Positions 22,665-31,204 of a stretch of 35,145 nt of DNA are shown in pieces. Positions within the stretch are counted from its first letter, which is position 1. Every line of letters starts with the position of its first letter. The notes beneath the pieces were generated by a model that saw only the letters and a program-made list of their open reading frames with translations, had not been told where the DNA came from and did not search any database. This DNA comes from Thalassolituus sp034111725 (GTDB lineage: Bacteria > Pseudomonadota > Gammaproteobacteria > Pseudomonadales > Oceanobacteraceae). Location: contig NZ_JAWUWR010000052.1 in the NCBI RefSeq assembly GCF_034111725.1, forward strand, positions 1-35,145, in the 5' to 3' direction. The position numbers were made by a program, and so were the translations under genes.

Positions 22665-24467
22665 TTAAAAAGAGAAATGTTCATCTTTCATTTGCATCAG
22701 AGACTTCGGATCTTTCAACATCATCTTACCGTGACCTTTAGCTCGTGGAAGCATGCGATCGTAGTAGAATTCAGCCGTCTGGATCTTAGCGCGATAGAAA
22801 TCAGCGTCGCCGCCGCTCTTCAATTTAGAGAAAGCAGCGTCCGCCATTTTCGCCCAGAAGAACGCCATCACGATGTAACCAGAGTACATCAGGTAATCAA
22901 CCGATGCTGAACCGACCATATCGCGATCTTTTGATGCTTTAAAAGCAATACGCATAGTGCTAAGGCGCCATGCCAACATAGAGCGCTTCAATTGTTTAAT
23001 AAATGTCTTCATTTCTGCTTTGTTCTGATGAGTTTTAATAAACTCACTAACCACTTCGCGGAAATCATTGAATGGCTTCAACTTGCCCATCAATACTTTT
23101 CGGCCAAGTAAGTCGAGCGCCTGAACACCGGTTGTACCTTCGTACAACTTGGCGATCTGCGTATCACGGATAATCTGCTCCATGCCCCATTCTTTAATGA
23201 AACCGTGACCACCGTATACCTGCACGCCGTGGTTAGCCGCTTCATAACCAAGTTCAGTTAGAAATGCTTTCAAAATTGGGGTTTGGAAACCTAATTTATC
23301 ATCCCAATCTTCATAACCTTTGGTATCCCCACGATCATGAGCAGCTGTCATCTTATCGGCTAGCATCGCAGCGTAATACAGCATCGCACGACCACCTTCT
23401 GCAATCGCCTTCTGAGTCAGAAGCATACGACGTACATCGGGGTGAACTATAATGGCATCAGCTACTTTGTCCGGGCTCTTCTTGCCACTCAATGAGCGCA
23501 TAGAACGGCGATCGCGTGCGTATGGCAGTGCACCTTGGAATGACAGTTCAGCCGCGCCAACACCTTGAATAGAGGTACCGATACGAGCGGTGTTCATGAA
23601 GGTGAACATGCACTGCAAACCTTTGTTTTCAGGTCCGATCAGGAAGCCTTTAGCGTTGTCAAAGTTCATCACACAGGTTGAAGAACCGTGAATACCCATT
23701 TTGTGTTCGATAGAACCACAAGTAACTGGGTTGCGTTCGCCCAATGAACCATCAGCATTCACATTGAACTTAGGCACGATAAACAAAGAAATACCACGAG
23801 TACCTTCTGGAGCATTTGGTAGACGTGCTAATACGATGTGCACAATATTGTCAGTGAAATCGTGTTCACCAGACGAAATAAAGATCTTAGTGCCGGTTAG
23901 GTTGTAGCTACCATCCGCATTTAATTCTGCCTTAGTTTTTACTTGGCCTAAGTCAGTACCACACTGTGGTTCTGTTAAGCACATAGTGCCGGTCCAGCGT
24001 CCTTCAGTCATTGGCACTAAGTAGGTTTGCTTTTGTTCTTCAGTACCGTGCATATACACAGTATTCATAGCACCCATAGACAAGCCTGGGTACATGTTCC
24101 AAACCCAGTTGGCCGTCGCCATCATTTCAGACTTAACAACGCCTAGAGATACTGGCAAACCTTGGCCACCGTAGGCCACAGGAGCAGACATACCCTGCCA
24201 ACCACCATCAACATACTGTTGATATGCTTCTTTGAAACCTTTAGGGGTAGTTACTTCACCATTGTCGAAGACACAGCCTTCATCGCCCACTTGATAAAGT
24301 GGAGACAGTACTTCTTCACTGAAACGTGCAGCTTCGCCAAGAATCGCATCAACCATTTCAGGAGAAGCTTCTTCGCCACCTGGGATATTTTTGTAGTGAG
24401 ATTGAAAATCAAAAACGTCGTTAATCAAAAACTGAATGTCACGCATAGGCGCTTTGTACTGAATCAT
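22665..24467 (-). CDS. Acyl-CoA dehydrogenase, DmdC-like 600-residue type
   Basis: This FAD enzyme introduces the 2,3 double bond in acyl-CoA thioesters during beta-oxidation. The N-terminus YKAPMRDIQFLINDVFD is typical of the long DmdC-like branch, which includes 3-methylmercaptopropionyl-CoA dehydrogenases as well as general fatty-acyl enzymes. MCLTEPQCGTDLG and GTKIFISSGEHD are the flavin and substrate blocks, and GVQVYGGHGFIKEWGMEQIIRDTQIAKLYEGTTGVQALDLLGRK (in pieces) is the acyl-CoA dehydrogenase C-terminal signature. The extra C-terminal domain ends with MQMKDEHFSF. I take the ATG at 24467 (MIQYKAP); the ATG 9 bases earlier has almost no space to its ribosome site. It is read after fadD on the same strand, but a terminator separates them. 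Exact substrate unknown. Confidence 0.93.
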   Translation of the reverse strand: MIQYKAPMRDIQFLINDVFDFQSHYKNIPGGEEASPEMVDAILGEAARFSEEVLSPLYQVGDEGCVFDNGEVTTPKGFKEAYQQYVDGGWQGMSAPVAYGGQGLPVSLGVVKSEMMATANWVWNMYPGLSMGAMNTVYMHGTEEQKQTYLVPMTEGRWTGTMCLTEPQCGTDLGQVKTKAELNADGSYNLTGTKIFISSGEHDFTDNIVHIVLARLPNAPEGTRGISLFIVPKFNVNADGSLGERNPVTCGSIEHKMGIHGSSTCVMNFDNAKGFLIGPENKGLQCMFTFMNTARIGTSIQGVGAAELSFQGALPYARDRRSMRSLSGKKSPDKVADAIIVHPDVRRMLLTQKAIAEGGRAMLYYAAMLADKMTAAHDRGDTKGYEDWDDKLGFQTPILKAFLTELGYEAANHGVQVYGGHGFIKEWGMEQIIRDTQIAKLYEGTTGVQALDLLGRKVLMGKLKPFNDFREVVSEFIKTHQNKAEMKTFIKQLKRSMLAWRLSTMRIAFKASKDRDMVGSASVDYLMYSGYIVMAFFWAKMADAAFSKLKSGGDADFYRAKIQTAEFYYDRMLPRAKGHGKMMLKDPKSLMQMKDEHFSF

Positions 24468-24600
24468 TAAAACCATCTCTTCTTATGGAGGTGTAAACGG
24501 TGGCATTCTTACAGCCGAAAGCCGCCTAGCCATTGGCTAGACTGCCATATATAGGCGTCAAATGGGTGAATTGACGAAGAATCGTAAACCTATCGTCTGA

Positions 24601-24631
24601 AAGCAAAACGCCCACCAGTGTATGGTGGGCG
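24601..24631 (-). terminator. Rho-independent terminator after fadD
   Basis: CGCCCACCA (24609-24617) pairs perfectly with TGGTGGGCG (24623-24631) around a 5-base loop. On the - strand the stem is followed by TTTTGCTTT, the direction of fadD. The acyl-CoA dehydrogenase gene beyond therefore probably has its own promoter in 24468-24600. Confidence 0.85.
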
Positions 24632-24668
24632 CTTGAATTGCACTATGACGATTTGAGCCGGGATAGTG

Positions 24669-26399
24669 TTACGCGGGTATTGCTTCTTTAGTGCGCTTTG
24701 CTGCCTCTTCGTCTTTCAACTCACGACGTAAAATTTTACCGACAGGTGTCATTGGTAACTCGTCGCGGAATTCAATATGGCGGGGCAGCTTGTAACCTGT
24801 GAGGCTCAAACGGCAATGGGCCATAATATCGTCTGCAGTGAGGCTCTTATCGATAGCGACAACAAATAGCTTAACGGCTTCTCCCGTCTTCACATCTGGA
24901 ACACCAATAACCGCACAGTTTTCAACCCCAGGATGCGTTGCAACTACGTCTTCAATCTCATTCGGATAAACGTTAAAGCCAGAAACCAAAACCATATCTT
25001 TAATGCGATCAACAATTTTAACAAAGCCATCGTCATCAATCACGGCAACGTCGCCAGTACGCAGCCATTCGCCGTCTGGAGTAAATGATTCCGCAGTAGA
25101 CTCTGGACGATTCCAGTAGCCCTTCATGACTTGTGGGCCTTTAACACATAACTCGCCGCGCTCGCCAATCGCCACTTCGTTGCCTTGGTCATCAATGCAC
25201 TTTAATGCAGTACCAGGAACTGGCTGACCAACGGTACCTAGTCGCTCCAAACCACCCGTCGGGTTAACACATACGACAGGAGAGCATTCAGTTAAACCGT
25301 AGCCTTCAGAAATACCACTTCCGGTCAATTGTTTCCAACGTTTGGCGGTGTCCGCCACCAGCGCAGTCCCCCCAGACAAGGTCAGTTTCAGTTCACTGAA
25401 ATCGCAGTTCTTGAATTCAGGGTGGTTCATCAAAGACACAAACAAGGTATTCAAACCAACGAAGCCGGTCAGCTTATGAGGTTTGATCATACGCACAAAC
25501 ATGCCGGTATCACGAGGATTAGCGATAAGAATACTCTGATCACCCATCTCAAATAAGGCCATCAAATGTACAGTAAATGCGTAGATATGATACAGCGGTA
25601 ACGGTGCAACAACCTTAGCACCGCCCTCAGGTTTGATCAGCTTTCCACTCTCGTCTACCTGCATAAGCAACGACCGCGCCTGTTGCATGTTAGCGATCAA
25701 ATTCTGATTGGTTAATTCTGCACCTTTGGCAACACCGGTAGTACCACCGGTATACTGCAAAATGATTGTTTGCTGAGAACCAATCAAATGCTCTGCACGA
25801 TAACGACCCGCACGCGCACCCAACTTTAGGGTTTTACGAAAGCTAACAGCGTCCGGCAGGCTGTAACTACGCACCATTTTCTTAACATGCTTCGTAGCAA
25901 AGTTAATCAGTGCTCGCTTTGGCTGCGGTAGCATATCGGCCAAGCTGGTAACAATAACGTGTTTCAAGCCGGTATCTTTTAATACGTTTTGTACAGATCG
26001 AGCGAATACATCCATACATACCAATGCTTTCGCACCCGAATCGTTGAATTGATGCAGCATCTCACGTTCGGTATACAGCGGGTTGGTGTTCACGACCACC
26101 ATGCCCGCACGCAGAGCACCATACATAGCAATTGGAAATTGCAGAATGTTAGGCATTTGGATCGCAATACGATCACCCGCTTTCAGTGTGGTGTGATTTT
26201 GCAGGTAAGAAGCGAAAGCCGCGCTATAATTGTCAATATCACGGTAACTCAGTGTATGACCAATGCTGGTGAATGCAGGACGATCAGCGTAACGTTTGAA
26301 AGCACTCTCGATCACCTCTACAACGGAATCGTACTCATCCAAATTAATAGTATCGCTTACGCCAGGGGCTCTTTTACCATTCCAGAATTGTGCTTCCAC
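24669..26399 (-). CDS. fadD: Long-chain fatty acid-CoA ligase FadD
   Basis: FadD activates fatty acids to acyl-CoA with ATP at the inner membrane. The AMP-binding P-loop YTGGTTGVAKGAELT is at about 216-230. GYGLTECSPVV is the adenylate-forming motif, and GEWLRTGDVAVIDDDGFVKIVDRIKDM (in pieces) carries the Asp and the hinge with the FACS signature. The C-terminal PMTPVGKILRRELK has the catalytic Lys. At 576 residues the length is normal. The start is a GTG at 26399 with GAGGAG 8 bases upstream. It ends at its own terminator before the acyl-CoA dehydrogenase. An inverted repeat lies just upstream, and the AraC-family regulator is divergent. No E. coli-type FadR site was recognised by eye. Confidence 0.95.
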   Translation of the reverse strand: MEAQFWNGKRAPGVSDTINLDEYDSVVEVIESAFKRYADRPAFTSIGHTLSYRDIDNYSAAFASYLQNHTTLKAGDRIAIQMPNILQFPIAMYGALRAGMVVVNTNPLYTEREMLHQFNDSGAKALVCMDVFARSVQNVLKDTGLKHVIVTSLADMLPQPKRALINFATKHVKKMVRSYSLPDAVSFRKTLKLGARAGRYRAEHLIGSQQTIILQYTGGTTGVAKGAELTNQNLIANMQQARSLLMQVDESGKLIKPEGGAKVVAPLPLYHIYAFTVHLMALFEMGDQSILIANPRDTGMFVRMIKPHKLTGFVGLNTLFVSLMNHPEFKNCDFSELKLTLSGGTALVADTAKRWKQLTGSGISEGYGLTECSPVVCVNPTGGLERLGTVGQPVPGTALKCIDDQGNEVAIGERGELCVKGPQVMKGYWNRPESTAESFTPDGEWLRTGDVAVIDDDGFVKIVDRIKDMVLVSGFNVYPNEIEDVVATHPGVENCAVIGVPDVKTGEAVKLFVVAIDKSLTADDIMAHCRLSLTGYKLPRHIEFRDELPMTPVGKILRRELKDEEAAKRTKEAIPA

Positions 26400-26422
26400 G
26401 TCGGTTGCTCCTCATAGACTTA

Positions 26423-26444
26423 TGTCATTGTTTTTTTAATGACA
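26423..26444. promoter_or_regulatory. Inverted repeat upstream of fadD
   Basis: TGTCATT (26423-26429) and AATGACA (26438-26444) are perfect 7-bp arms 8 bases apart. It ends 24 bases before the fadD start, in the 140-base gap shared with the divergent AraC-family gene. It is a candidate operator or a leader hairpin; the regulator is not known. Confidence 0.45.
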
Positions 26445-26539
26445 AGACTATGACGGAAAGGACATCTAAGTAACAGTGGATTTCGTGACATGATTCTGGT
26501 CATATAACGCCACGGAACTTTGGAGTTTTAACGTTTTCT

Positions 26540-27577
26540 ATGTCGAGCAGCAGCATTAGTGCCGCATCACGCGCCTTTATTTCAACTGAATACCTGTCCC
26601 AGTTAATCGACCTACTGGCCCAGCAAGGTATAAATACTGCGCAGTTATCGCAAGGCACTGGCTTGTCTGTTAAATCGCTAGCCTCTCCGGAAGAGTTTAT
26701 TTCACCGCTGCAGTACCACAAGGTCATTGAAAATGCGCTGATTTTGAGTGGCGATCCTTTACTAGGTCTTGAGCATGGCAAACGCATGAGTATTTCAAGT
26801 CATGGGTTCTTAGGATTCGCCATCATGGCCAGCGACAATCTTGGGCAAGCTCTATCTCTCGCAATTCGTTACGCCCGCACTCGTACTCTTCTGGCTGATA
26901 TTCGATTTATCCACGATGACGACTCAGCGATTATTCAAATCAACCGCTTAGCAGCCATGCCAACGACCTTCTCATTTGTCGTGCACAACATTATTTCAAC
27001 CTTTGTGACAATTGCTCGCTTTCTTACCCGCGACGAACAGGAATTAAACGCCATTGTGCGCCTAACTGAAAAACCTGCACGTCCTGTATCCTGCTACGAA
27101 GGATTATTGGGATTGCCGGTGCATTTACAGCAAGCACACAACCAACTCTGCATTCCTCGTAGCTTACTCGACATCAAAGTCTCCACAGCGAACAACACTG
27201 CACGACGGATGGCCGAAACCGAATGTGAAAAGTTGTTGTCGGAGCTGGATAGCGGACAGGACCTAGTAACACGCATTCGACGTCAACTGGAAAAAATGGA
27301 CGCATTTCCAACGTTAACGGTTATGGCATCAACCTTAAGTTCCAGCCCACGTACGATTAATCGCAAGCTAGCCCAGCTAAATACGACGTATCAAAACATT
27401 GTCGATGAAGCTCGGCGCGAGCAAGCGATGCACTTGCTGCAGAATACGAGTATTAGTGTCGAAGAGATTGCTCATCAGCTTGGCTATAACGATCCCTCCA
27501 ACTTTGGCCGGGCGTTCCGCCGTTGGCTAGATATGTCTCCCCGTACATTTCGTAAACAGACACAGAAAAATGCTTAA
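26540..27577 (+). CDS. AraC-family transcriptional regulator
   Basis: A 345-residue regulator of the type with an N-terminal arabinose-binding-like sensing domain (Pfam Arabinose_bd, as in OruR-type regulators). LLAQQGINTAQLSQGTGLSVKSL and GFLGFAIMASDNLGQALSLAIRYARTRT (in pieces) mark that domain. The C-terminal two-helix-turn-helix domain is clear in TLTVMASTLSSSPRTINRKLA and VEEIAHQLGYNDPSNFGRAFRRWLDMSPRTFRK (in pieces). The ATG at 26540 is taken. It is divergent from fadD and 145 bases before the desaturase on the same strand, so fatty-acid metabolism is the likely target. In related organisms regulators of this type control fatty-acid or alkane genes, but the effector here is inferred from position only. 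Confidence 0.92.
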   Translation: MSSSSISAASRAFISTEYLSQLIDLLAQQGINTAQLSQGTGLSVKSLASPEEFISPLQYHKVIENALILSGDPLLGLEHGKRMSISSHGFLGFAIMASDNLGQALSLAIRYARTRTLLADIRFIHDDDSAIIQINRLAAMPTTFSFVVHNIISTFVTIARFLTRDEQELNAIVRLTEKPARPVSCYEGLLGLPVHLQQAHNQLCIPRSLLDIKVSTANNTARRMAETECEKLLSELDSGQDLVTRIRRQLEKMDAFPTLTVMASTLSSSPRTINRKLAQLNTTYQNIVDEARREQAMHLLQNTSISVEEIAHQLGYNDPSNFGRAFRRWLDMSPRTFRKQTQKNA

Positions 27578-27590
27578 TAGTGTGACCTAG

Positions 27591-27614
27591 TACACAGTCG
27601 GGTAACGCTGTGTA
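27591..27614. promoter_or_regulatory. Inverted repeat upstream of the desaturase
   Basis: TACACAG (27591-27597) and CTGTGTA (27608-27614) are perfect arms 10 bases apart, in the gap between the AraC-family gene and the desaturase. Further CACAG and CTGTG half-sites follow at about 27622 and 27653. A regulatory site for the desaturase is plausible. Confidence 0.45.
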
Positions 27615-27722
27615 ACCAAATCACAGCAACATTACGACATACTTCTGGCGCTGTGCGTCTAATATCGTATTATGACGCCATCCGGTGGCAATCACTCACC
27701 ATAAAAAAGAATAAGAGAAATA

Positions 27723-28826
27723 ATGAGTAATATTCACTTCCCTAGCGGTCAGCGGCCCGTATATCAGCAGCTGTCAGCCCTGACGAATGACTATTTCAAA
27801 GCGGCTGATATCAGCAAGACGGGCGATAAAACATTACATAATAAAGCGCTCGTGATACTGGCTATGTATACTTTTTCGTACTCAGCACTGTATTGGCTGC
27901 CAGGTAACTGGGTTATCGCCGCTTGGCTATTACACGGCGTTGCCACAGCACTAGTAGGCTTTAACATCATGCATGATGGCGCGCACGATTCTTTTAGCTC
28001 ATCGCGTAAACTGAATCGTCTTATGGCGTTAACCTTCAACTTGATTGGTAGCAATCGCTTTTATTGGGCGCAAAAGCACAACCGTAATCATCACGCCTTT
28101 ACTAACGTCGATGAAGCCGATGAAGATATTGATGCCCTAGGCCTATTTCGTATGAGTCCACACCAACAACGCCTACCATTCCATCGCTTTCAGCACATAT
28201 ACGTGTGGTTTTTGTATCTCATCACAACCTTGTTCTGGTTCTTTGCTCTGGATTTCAAAGCCTACAAAAGCCAAAAAATAGCTAAACGTGCTTATAGCCA
28301 GCCCATGTCATTTGGTGATCACGCTGAGTTTTGGGTATCTAAAGCCGTCTATCTCTGCATATACCTAGTACTTCCTGCCCTAGTTATGACAACTGAACAG
28401 GTCATATGGGGCTTCCTGATCATGCATGCAGCATTAGGATTTTTATTCGCAGTCGTCTTCCAACTGGCACATGTTGTCGACAAAGCAGAATTCCCACGCC
28501 CTGATGAAAACGGTGTATTACAAGACGAATGGGCCGTGCACCAAATGCGAACTACGGTTGATTTTGCCACTAACAATCGCTTCCTAACCTGGGCATTAGG
28601 CGGTTTGAATTTCCAAGCAGAACATCATCTATTCCCGCGTATTAGCCATGTTCACTACCCTGCTATTCACCCATTGATTGACAAAAAAGCCAAAGAACTG
28701 GGGTACGAATTACGCAGCTACCCAACGCTCTGGGCCGCATTAGCGGGGCATTATTGCCACTTGCGAGATTTGGGGCGGTATGACTCCACGGAGGCCAGTT
28801 CGCAATCTGATCCGCAGACCTGTTAG
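27723..28826 (+). CDS. Membrane fatty-acid desaturase (acyl-lipid/front-end-like)
   Basis: A di-iron membrane desaturase with all three histidine boxes: HDGAH (His84, His88), HNRNHH (His119, His123, His124) and QAEHH (Gln298, His301, His302). A Gln opening the third box is the mark of front-end and some omega-type acyl-lipid desaturases, as opposed to the plain HxxHH of delta-9 acyl-CoA enzymes. Four hydrophobic segments flank the boxes. There is no fused cytochrome b5 domain, so electrons must come from a separate ferredoxin or similar partner, none of which is adjacent. The ATG at 27723 follows AAGAGAAATA. It sits behind the AraC-family regulator. Regioselectivity cannot be read by eye. Confidence 0.9.
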   Translation: MSNIHFPSGQRPVYQQLSALTNDYFKAADISKTGDKTLHNKALVILAMYTFSYSALYWLPGNWVIAAWLLHGVATALVGFNIMHDGAHDSFSSSRKLNRLMALTFNLIGSNRFYWAQKHNRNHHAFTNVDEADEDIDALGLFRMSPHQQRLPFHRFQHIYVWFLYLITTLFWFFALDFKAYKSQKIAKRAYSQPMSFGDHAEFWVSKAVYLCIYLVLPALVMTTEQVIWGFLIMHAALGFLFAVVFQLAHVVDKAEFPRPDENGVLQDEWAVHQMRTTVDFATNNRFLTWALGGLNFQAEHHLFPRISHVHYPAIHPLIDKKAKELGYELRSYPTLWAALAGHYCHLRDLGRYDSTEASSQSDPQTC

Positions 28827-28861
28827 AATGGTGTAACACTCAAGCAAGAGAGGGTTCGAAA

Positions 28862-29116
28862 ATGGAACAACCAATTCACACACTCAACAGTTTGTTTGAC
28901 CAGTTAGGATTACCCTCCAGCGATAGCGAGATTGCTAGATTTATTGAACGACATAAGCCGGTAGGTGACGCCGTCTATATCCATCAAATGTCTTTCTTTA
29001 ATGAATCACAACAGGCATTCTTGCAGGAAGCTGTTGAAATTGACGCCGATTGGGCTGAAGTGATCGATACCTTAGACAGCCTGATACGACACGAAGCAGA
29101 TATTCGTCCCTCTTAA
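28862..29116 (+). CDS. DUF2789 family protein
   Basis: An 84-residue acidic protein with the DUF2789 pattern seen in Pseudomonas and relatives: HTLNSLFDQLGLPSSDSEIARFIERHKP, then SFFNESQQAFLQEAVEIDADWAEVIDTLD (each in pieces). It is probably cytoplasmic and all-helical. Function is unknown. GAGAGGG lies 7 bases before the ATG. It begins 35 bases after the desaturase stop and is probably co-transcribed with it. Confidence 0.85.
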   Translation: MEQPIHTLNSLFDQLGLPSSDSEIARFIERHKPVGDAVYIHQMSFFNESQQAFLQEAVEIDADWAEVIDTLDSLIRHEADIRPS

Positions 29117-29125
29117 CTTAAGGGC

Positions 29126-29220
29126 TGATGAGCAAGGTATCTCATCAAAATAGTACCAATAATAAAAATAAGCCCGAGCATAACGACTTGGGCCATTAGC
29201 AAAGGAGGTTTTACCACCTC
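29126..29220 (+). promoter_or_regulatory. Structured leader before the GGDEF-EAL gene
   Basis: Three hairpins can form in a row: TGATGAG/CTCATCA (29126-29132, 29141-29147), GCCCGAG/CTTGGGC (29172-29178, 29186-29192, one G-U) and GAGGT/ACCTC (29205-29209, 29216-29220). The last overlaps the ribosome site AGGAGG (29203-29208) and ends at the base before the ATG, so it could hide the site. No known riboswitch class was recognised. Confidence 0.4.
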
Positions 29221-31164
29221 ATGCATCAGCTTCTGAAACAACAACTTCAAAAATTCATTTCAGAAGATGCGCCACTCAGTGACGATATGTTTGCCCTGTT
29301 GGCCTGCATCAGTAATACCTATAGCGCCAACGAGCTAGAACGCGTTCAGCTTGAAGAGTCGCTAGAGATGAGTGCGCGCACCTTAATCGAACGTAATGAT
29401 AGCCTTATTCGCAACTTAGAAAACCAGCGTCAAGCGCAAGGAAATCTTGCGCACTCTTACGAAATTCTAAATGCGACATTAAATGCCTCCAAAGAAGGCG
29501 TATTGGTCGTTGGTCACGATGACGCTCCTATTGCTTTCAACAGTCGCTATATAGAGTTAGTAATGCTCAATCAAGAGCGTATGAGCACTATGTCGGGCGT
29601 CGATTTATTTCGTAACTTTTTAAGTCTCGCGACGAATCCGAGCTTACTATACAAACAAGTAGACGCATTAAGTGCGCTTGGTAGCGATAGCCATGAAGTC
29701 TATCGCATGAAAGATGGCCGTTGGTTAGAGGTTTATGCCTGCCGTCATAGCGTCGCTGGATTAATCTGGATGCTGCGCGATATCAGTGAGATTTACGAAA
29801 AAGAAGCCACTATTACCTTCCAAGCGTACCACGATAGCCTAACGGGTCTGCCGAATCGCGTACGCCTGCAAGAGCGTCTAGAGCAAGCCATTACGACATC
29901 ACAACGGAAGCGCCGACGCTTTGCACTTTGTTACCTAGACCTTGATGGCTTTAAAACCATCAACGATAGTCTTGGTCATAACTATGGTGACGAATTACTA
30001 AAAGAAGTATCCGCACGCTTACAAGCGAATCTCAGAAAACAAGATACCCTAGCTCGCGTTGGCGGTGATGAATTCGTGATAATATTCGAACAAGTTGAAG
30101 GCCATGAAGATGTCCTTACATTAGCTGAAGGCGTATTGAAAACCCTTTATGAACCTATTCGCCTTGATCGACGTGAATTTGTCATCGGTGCCTCAATGGG
30201 GATCGCTATGTATCCAACCGATGGTGAAGACTCGGGGATATTAATGCGCAATGCCGATATTGCTATGTATCGCGCCAAAGCTAATGGCAAGAACTGTTTC
30301 CACTTTTTTACCCCTGCACTTGAGCGCATTGCACTGCAGCGCATGTCACTAGAAACCAACCTCCGTAGTGCCTTAGAGAAGAACCAACTAGAGCTGTTTT
30401 ATCAGCCGAAGGTATGTCTACGCGACCTTCCCGATGGTATGGAAACTGGCCATCTTCACAGTTTTGAAGCGCTACTTCGCTGGCCTCAAGCCAATGGCGG
30501 ATTTATCTCACCAGAGAGCTTTATTCATATCGCTGAAGATGCCGGCATGATTGGGCGAATAGGCTATTGGATTTTGCAACAAGCTTGCGTGCAAGCCAAA
30601 GACTGGTACGACCAGGGCTACAGTGCCAACATCAGCATTAATATCTCGCCGCGGCAGTTCTTGATCCCAAACTTTCACTACGAAATTGTGCAAATCATTC
30701 GCGACATGAATGTTCCAGTCGAGCTGATCTCAATTGAGATAACCGAAAGCCTGTTAATGCAGGATTTAAGTCATGCCCGCGCGGTACTCGAATACTTCCG
30801 CGAAAACGGTATATTTATTTATCTGGATGATTTTGGTACGGGCTTTTCTTCACTAAATTACCTCAAAAATCTTCCTGTCGACGCGATTAAAATTGATCGA
30901 ACCTTCGTCAAAGACCTTAGCTCAAGTAACGCAGACCAAGCAATTGCCGCTTCCATTATCACCCTAGGTAAAAACCTAGATATGCTAATTGTCGCGGAAG
31001 GTATCGAGAACGCCGAACAGGCAGATTTCCTTATTCGCAATGGTTGCGACCTTGCTCAAGGCTATTATTACGGTCATCCCGTTAGCGCAGAACAGGCAAG
31101 CTTGTATCTGCACCCAGCCGACCGAACTTGCGAGCGACTTGCCAAACGCCAACGTTGCCTATAA
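29221..31164 (+). CDS. PAS-GGDEF-EAL bifunctional c-di-GMP protein
   Basis: The 647-residue cytoplasmic protein can both make and break c-di-GMP. An N-terminal coiled-coil (about 40-75) precedes a PAS domain (about 80-195, SYEILNATLNASKEGVLVVG to GLIWMLRDISEIYE). The GGDEF domain has intact GGDEF at 281-285, DGFKTINDSLGHNYGD and an I-site RKQD five residues before. The EAL domain has EALLRW (416-421), DDFGTGFSSLNYL, IKIDRTFVKDL, AEGIEN and QGYYYG, all the catalytic and metal blocks, so both domains look active. There is no membrane segment. The ATG at 29221 has AGGAGG 12 bases upstream, longer than usual, within a hairpin. Signals probably enter by the PAS domain. Confidence 0.93.
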   Translation: MHQLLKQQLQKFISEDAPLSDDMFALLACISNTYSANELERVQLEESLEMSARTLIERNDSLIRNLENQRQAQGNLAHSYEILNATLNASKEGVLVVGHDDAPIAFNSRYIELVMLNQERMSTMSGVDLFRNFLSLATNPSLLYKQVDALSALGSDSHEVYRMKDGRWLEVYACRHSVAGLIWMLRDISEIYEKEATITFQAYHDSLTGLPNRVRLQERLEQAITTSQRKRRRFALCYLDLDGFKTINDSLGHNYGDELLKEVSARLQANLRKQDTLARVGGDEFVIIFEQVEGHEDVLTLAEGVLKTLYEPIRLDRREFVIGASMGIAMYPTDGEDSGILMRNADIAMYRAKANGKNCFHFFTPALERIALQRMSLETNLRSALEKNQLELFYQPKVCLRDLPDGMETGHLHSFEALLRWPQANGGFISPESFIHIAEDAGMIGRIGYWILQQACVQAKDWYDQGYSANISINISPRQFLIPNFHYEIVQIIRDMNVPVELISIEITESLLMQDLSHARAVLEYFRENGIFIYLDDFGTGFSSLNYLKNLPVDAIKIDRTFVKDLSSSNADQAIAASIITLGKNLDMLIVAEGIENAEQADFLIRNGCDLAQGYYYGHPVSAEQASLYLHPADRTCERLAKRQRCL

Positions 31165-31204
31165 ATTCCTGCCTCCATGCACGAGTTGAGAGGCAGAGAT
31201 TATT

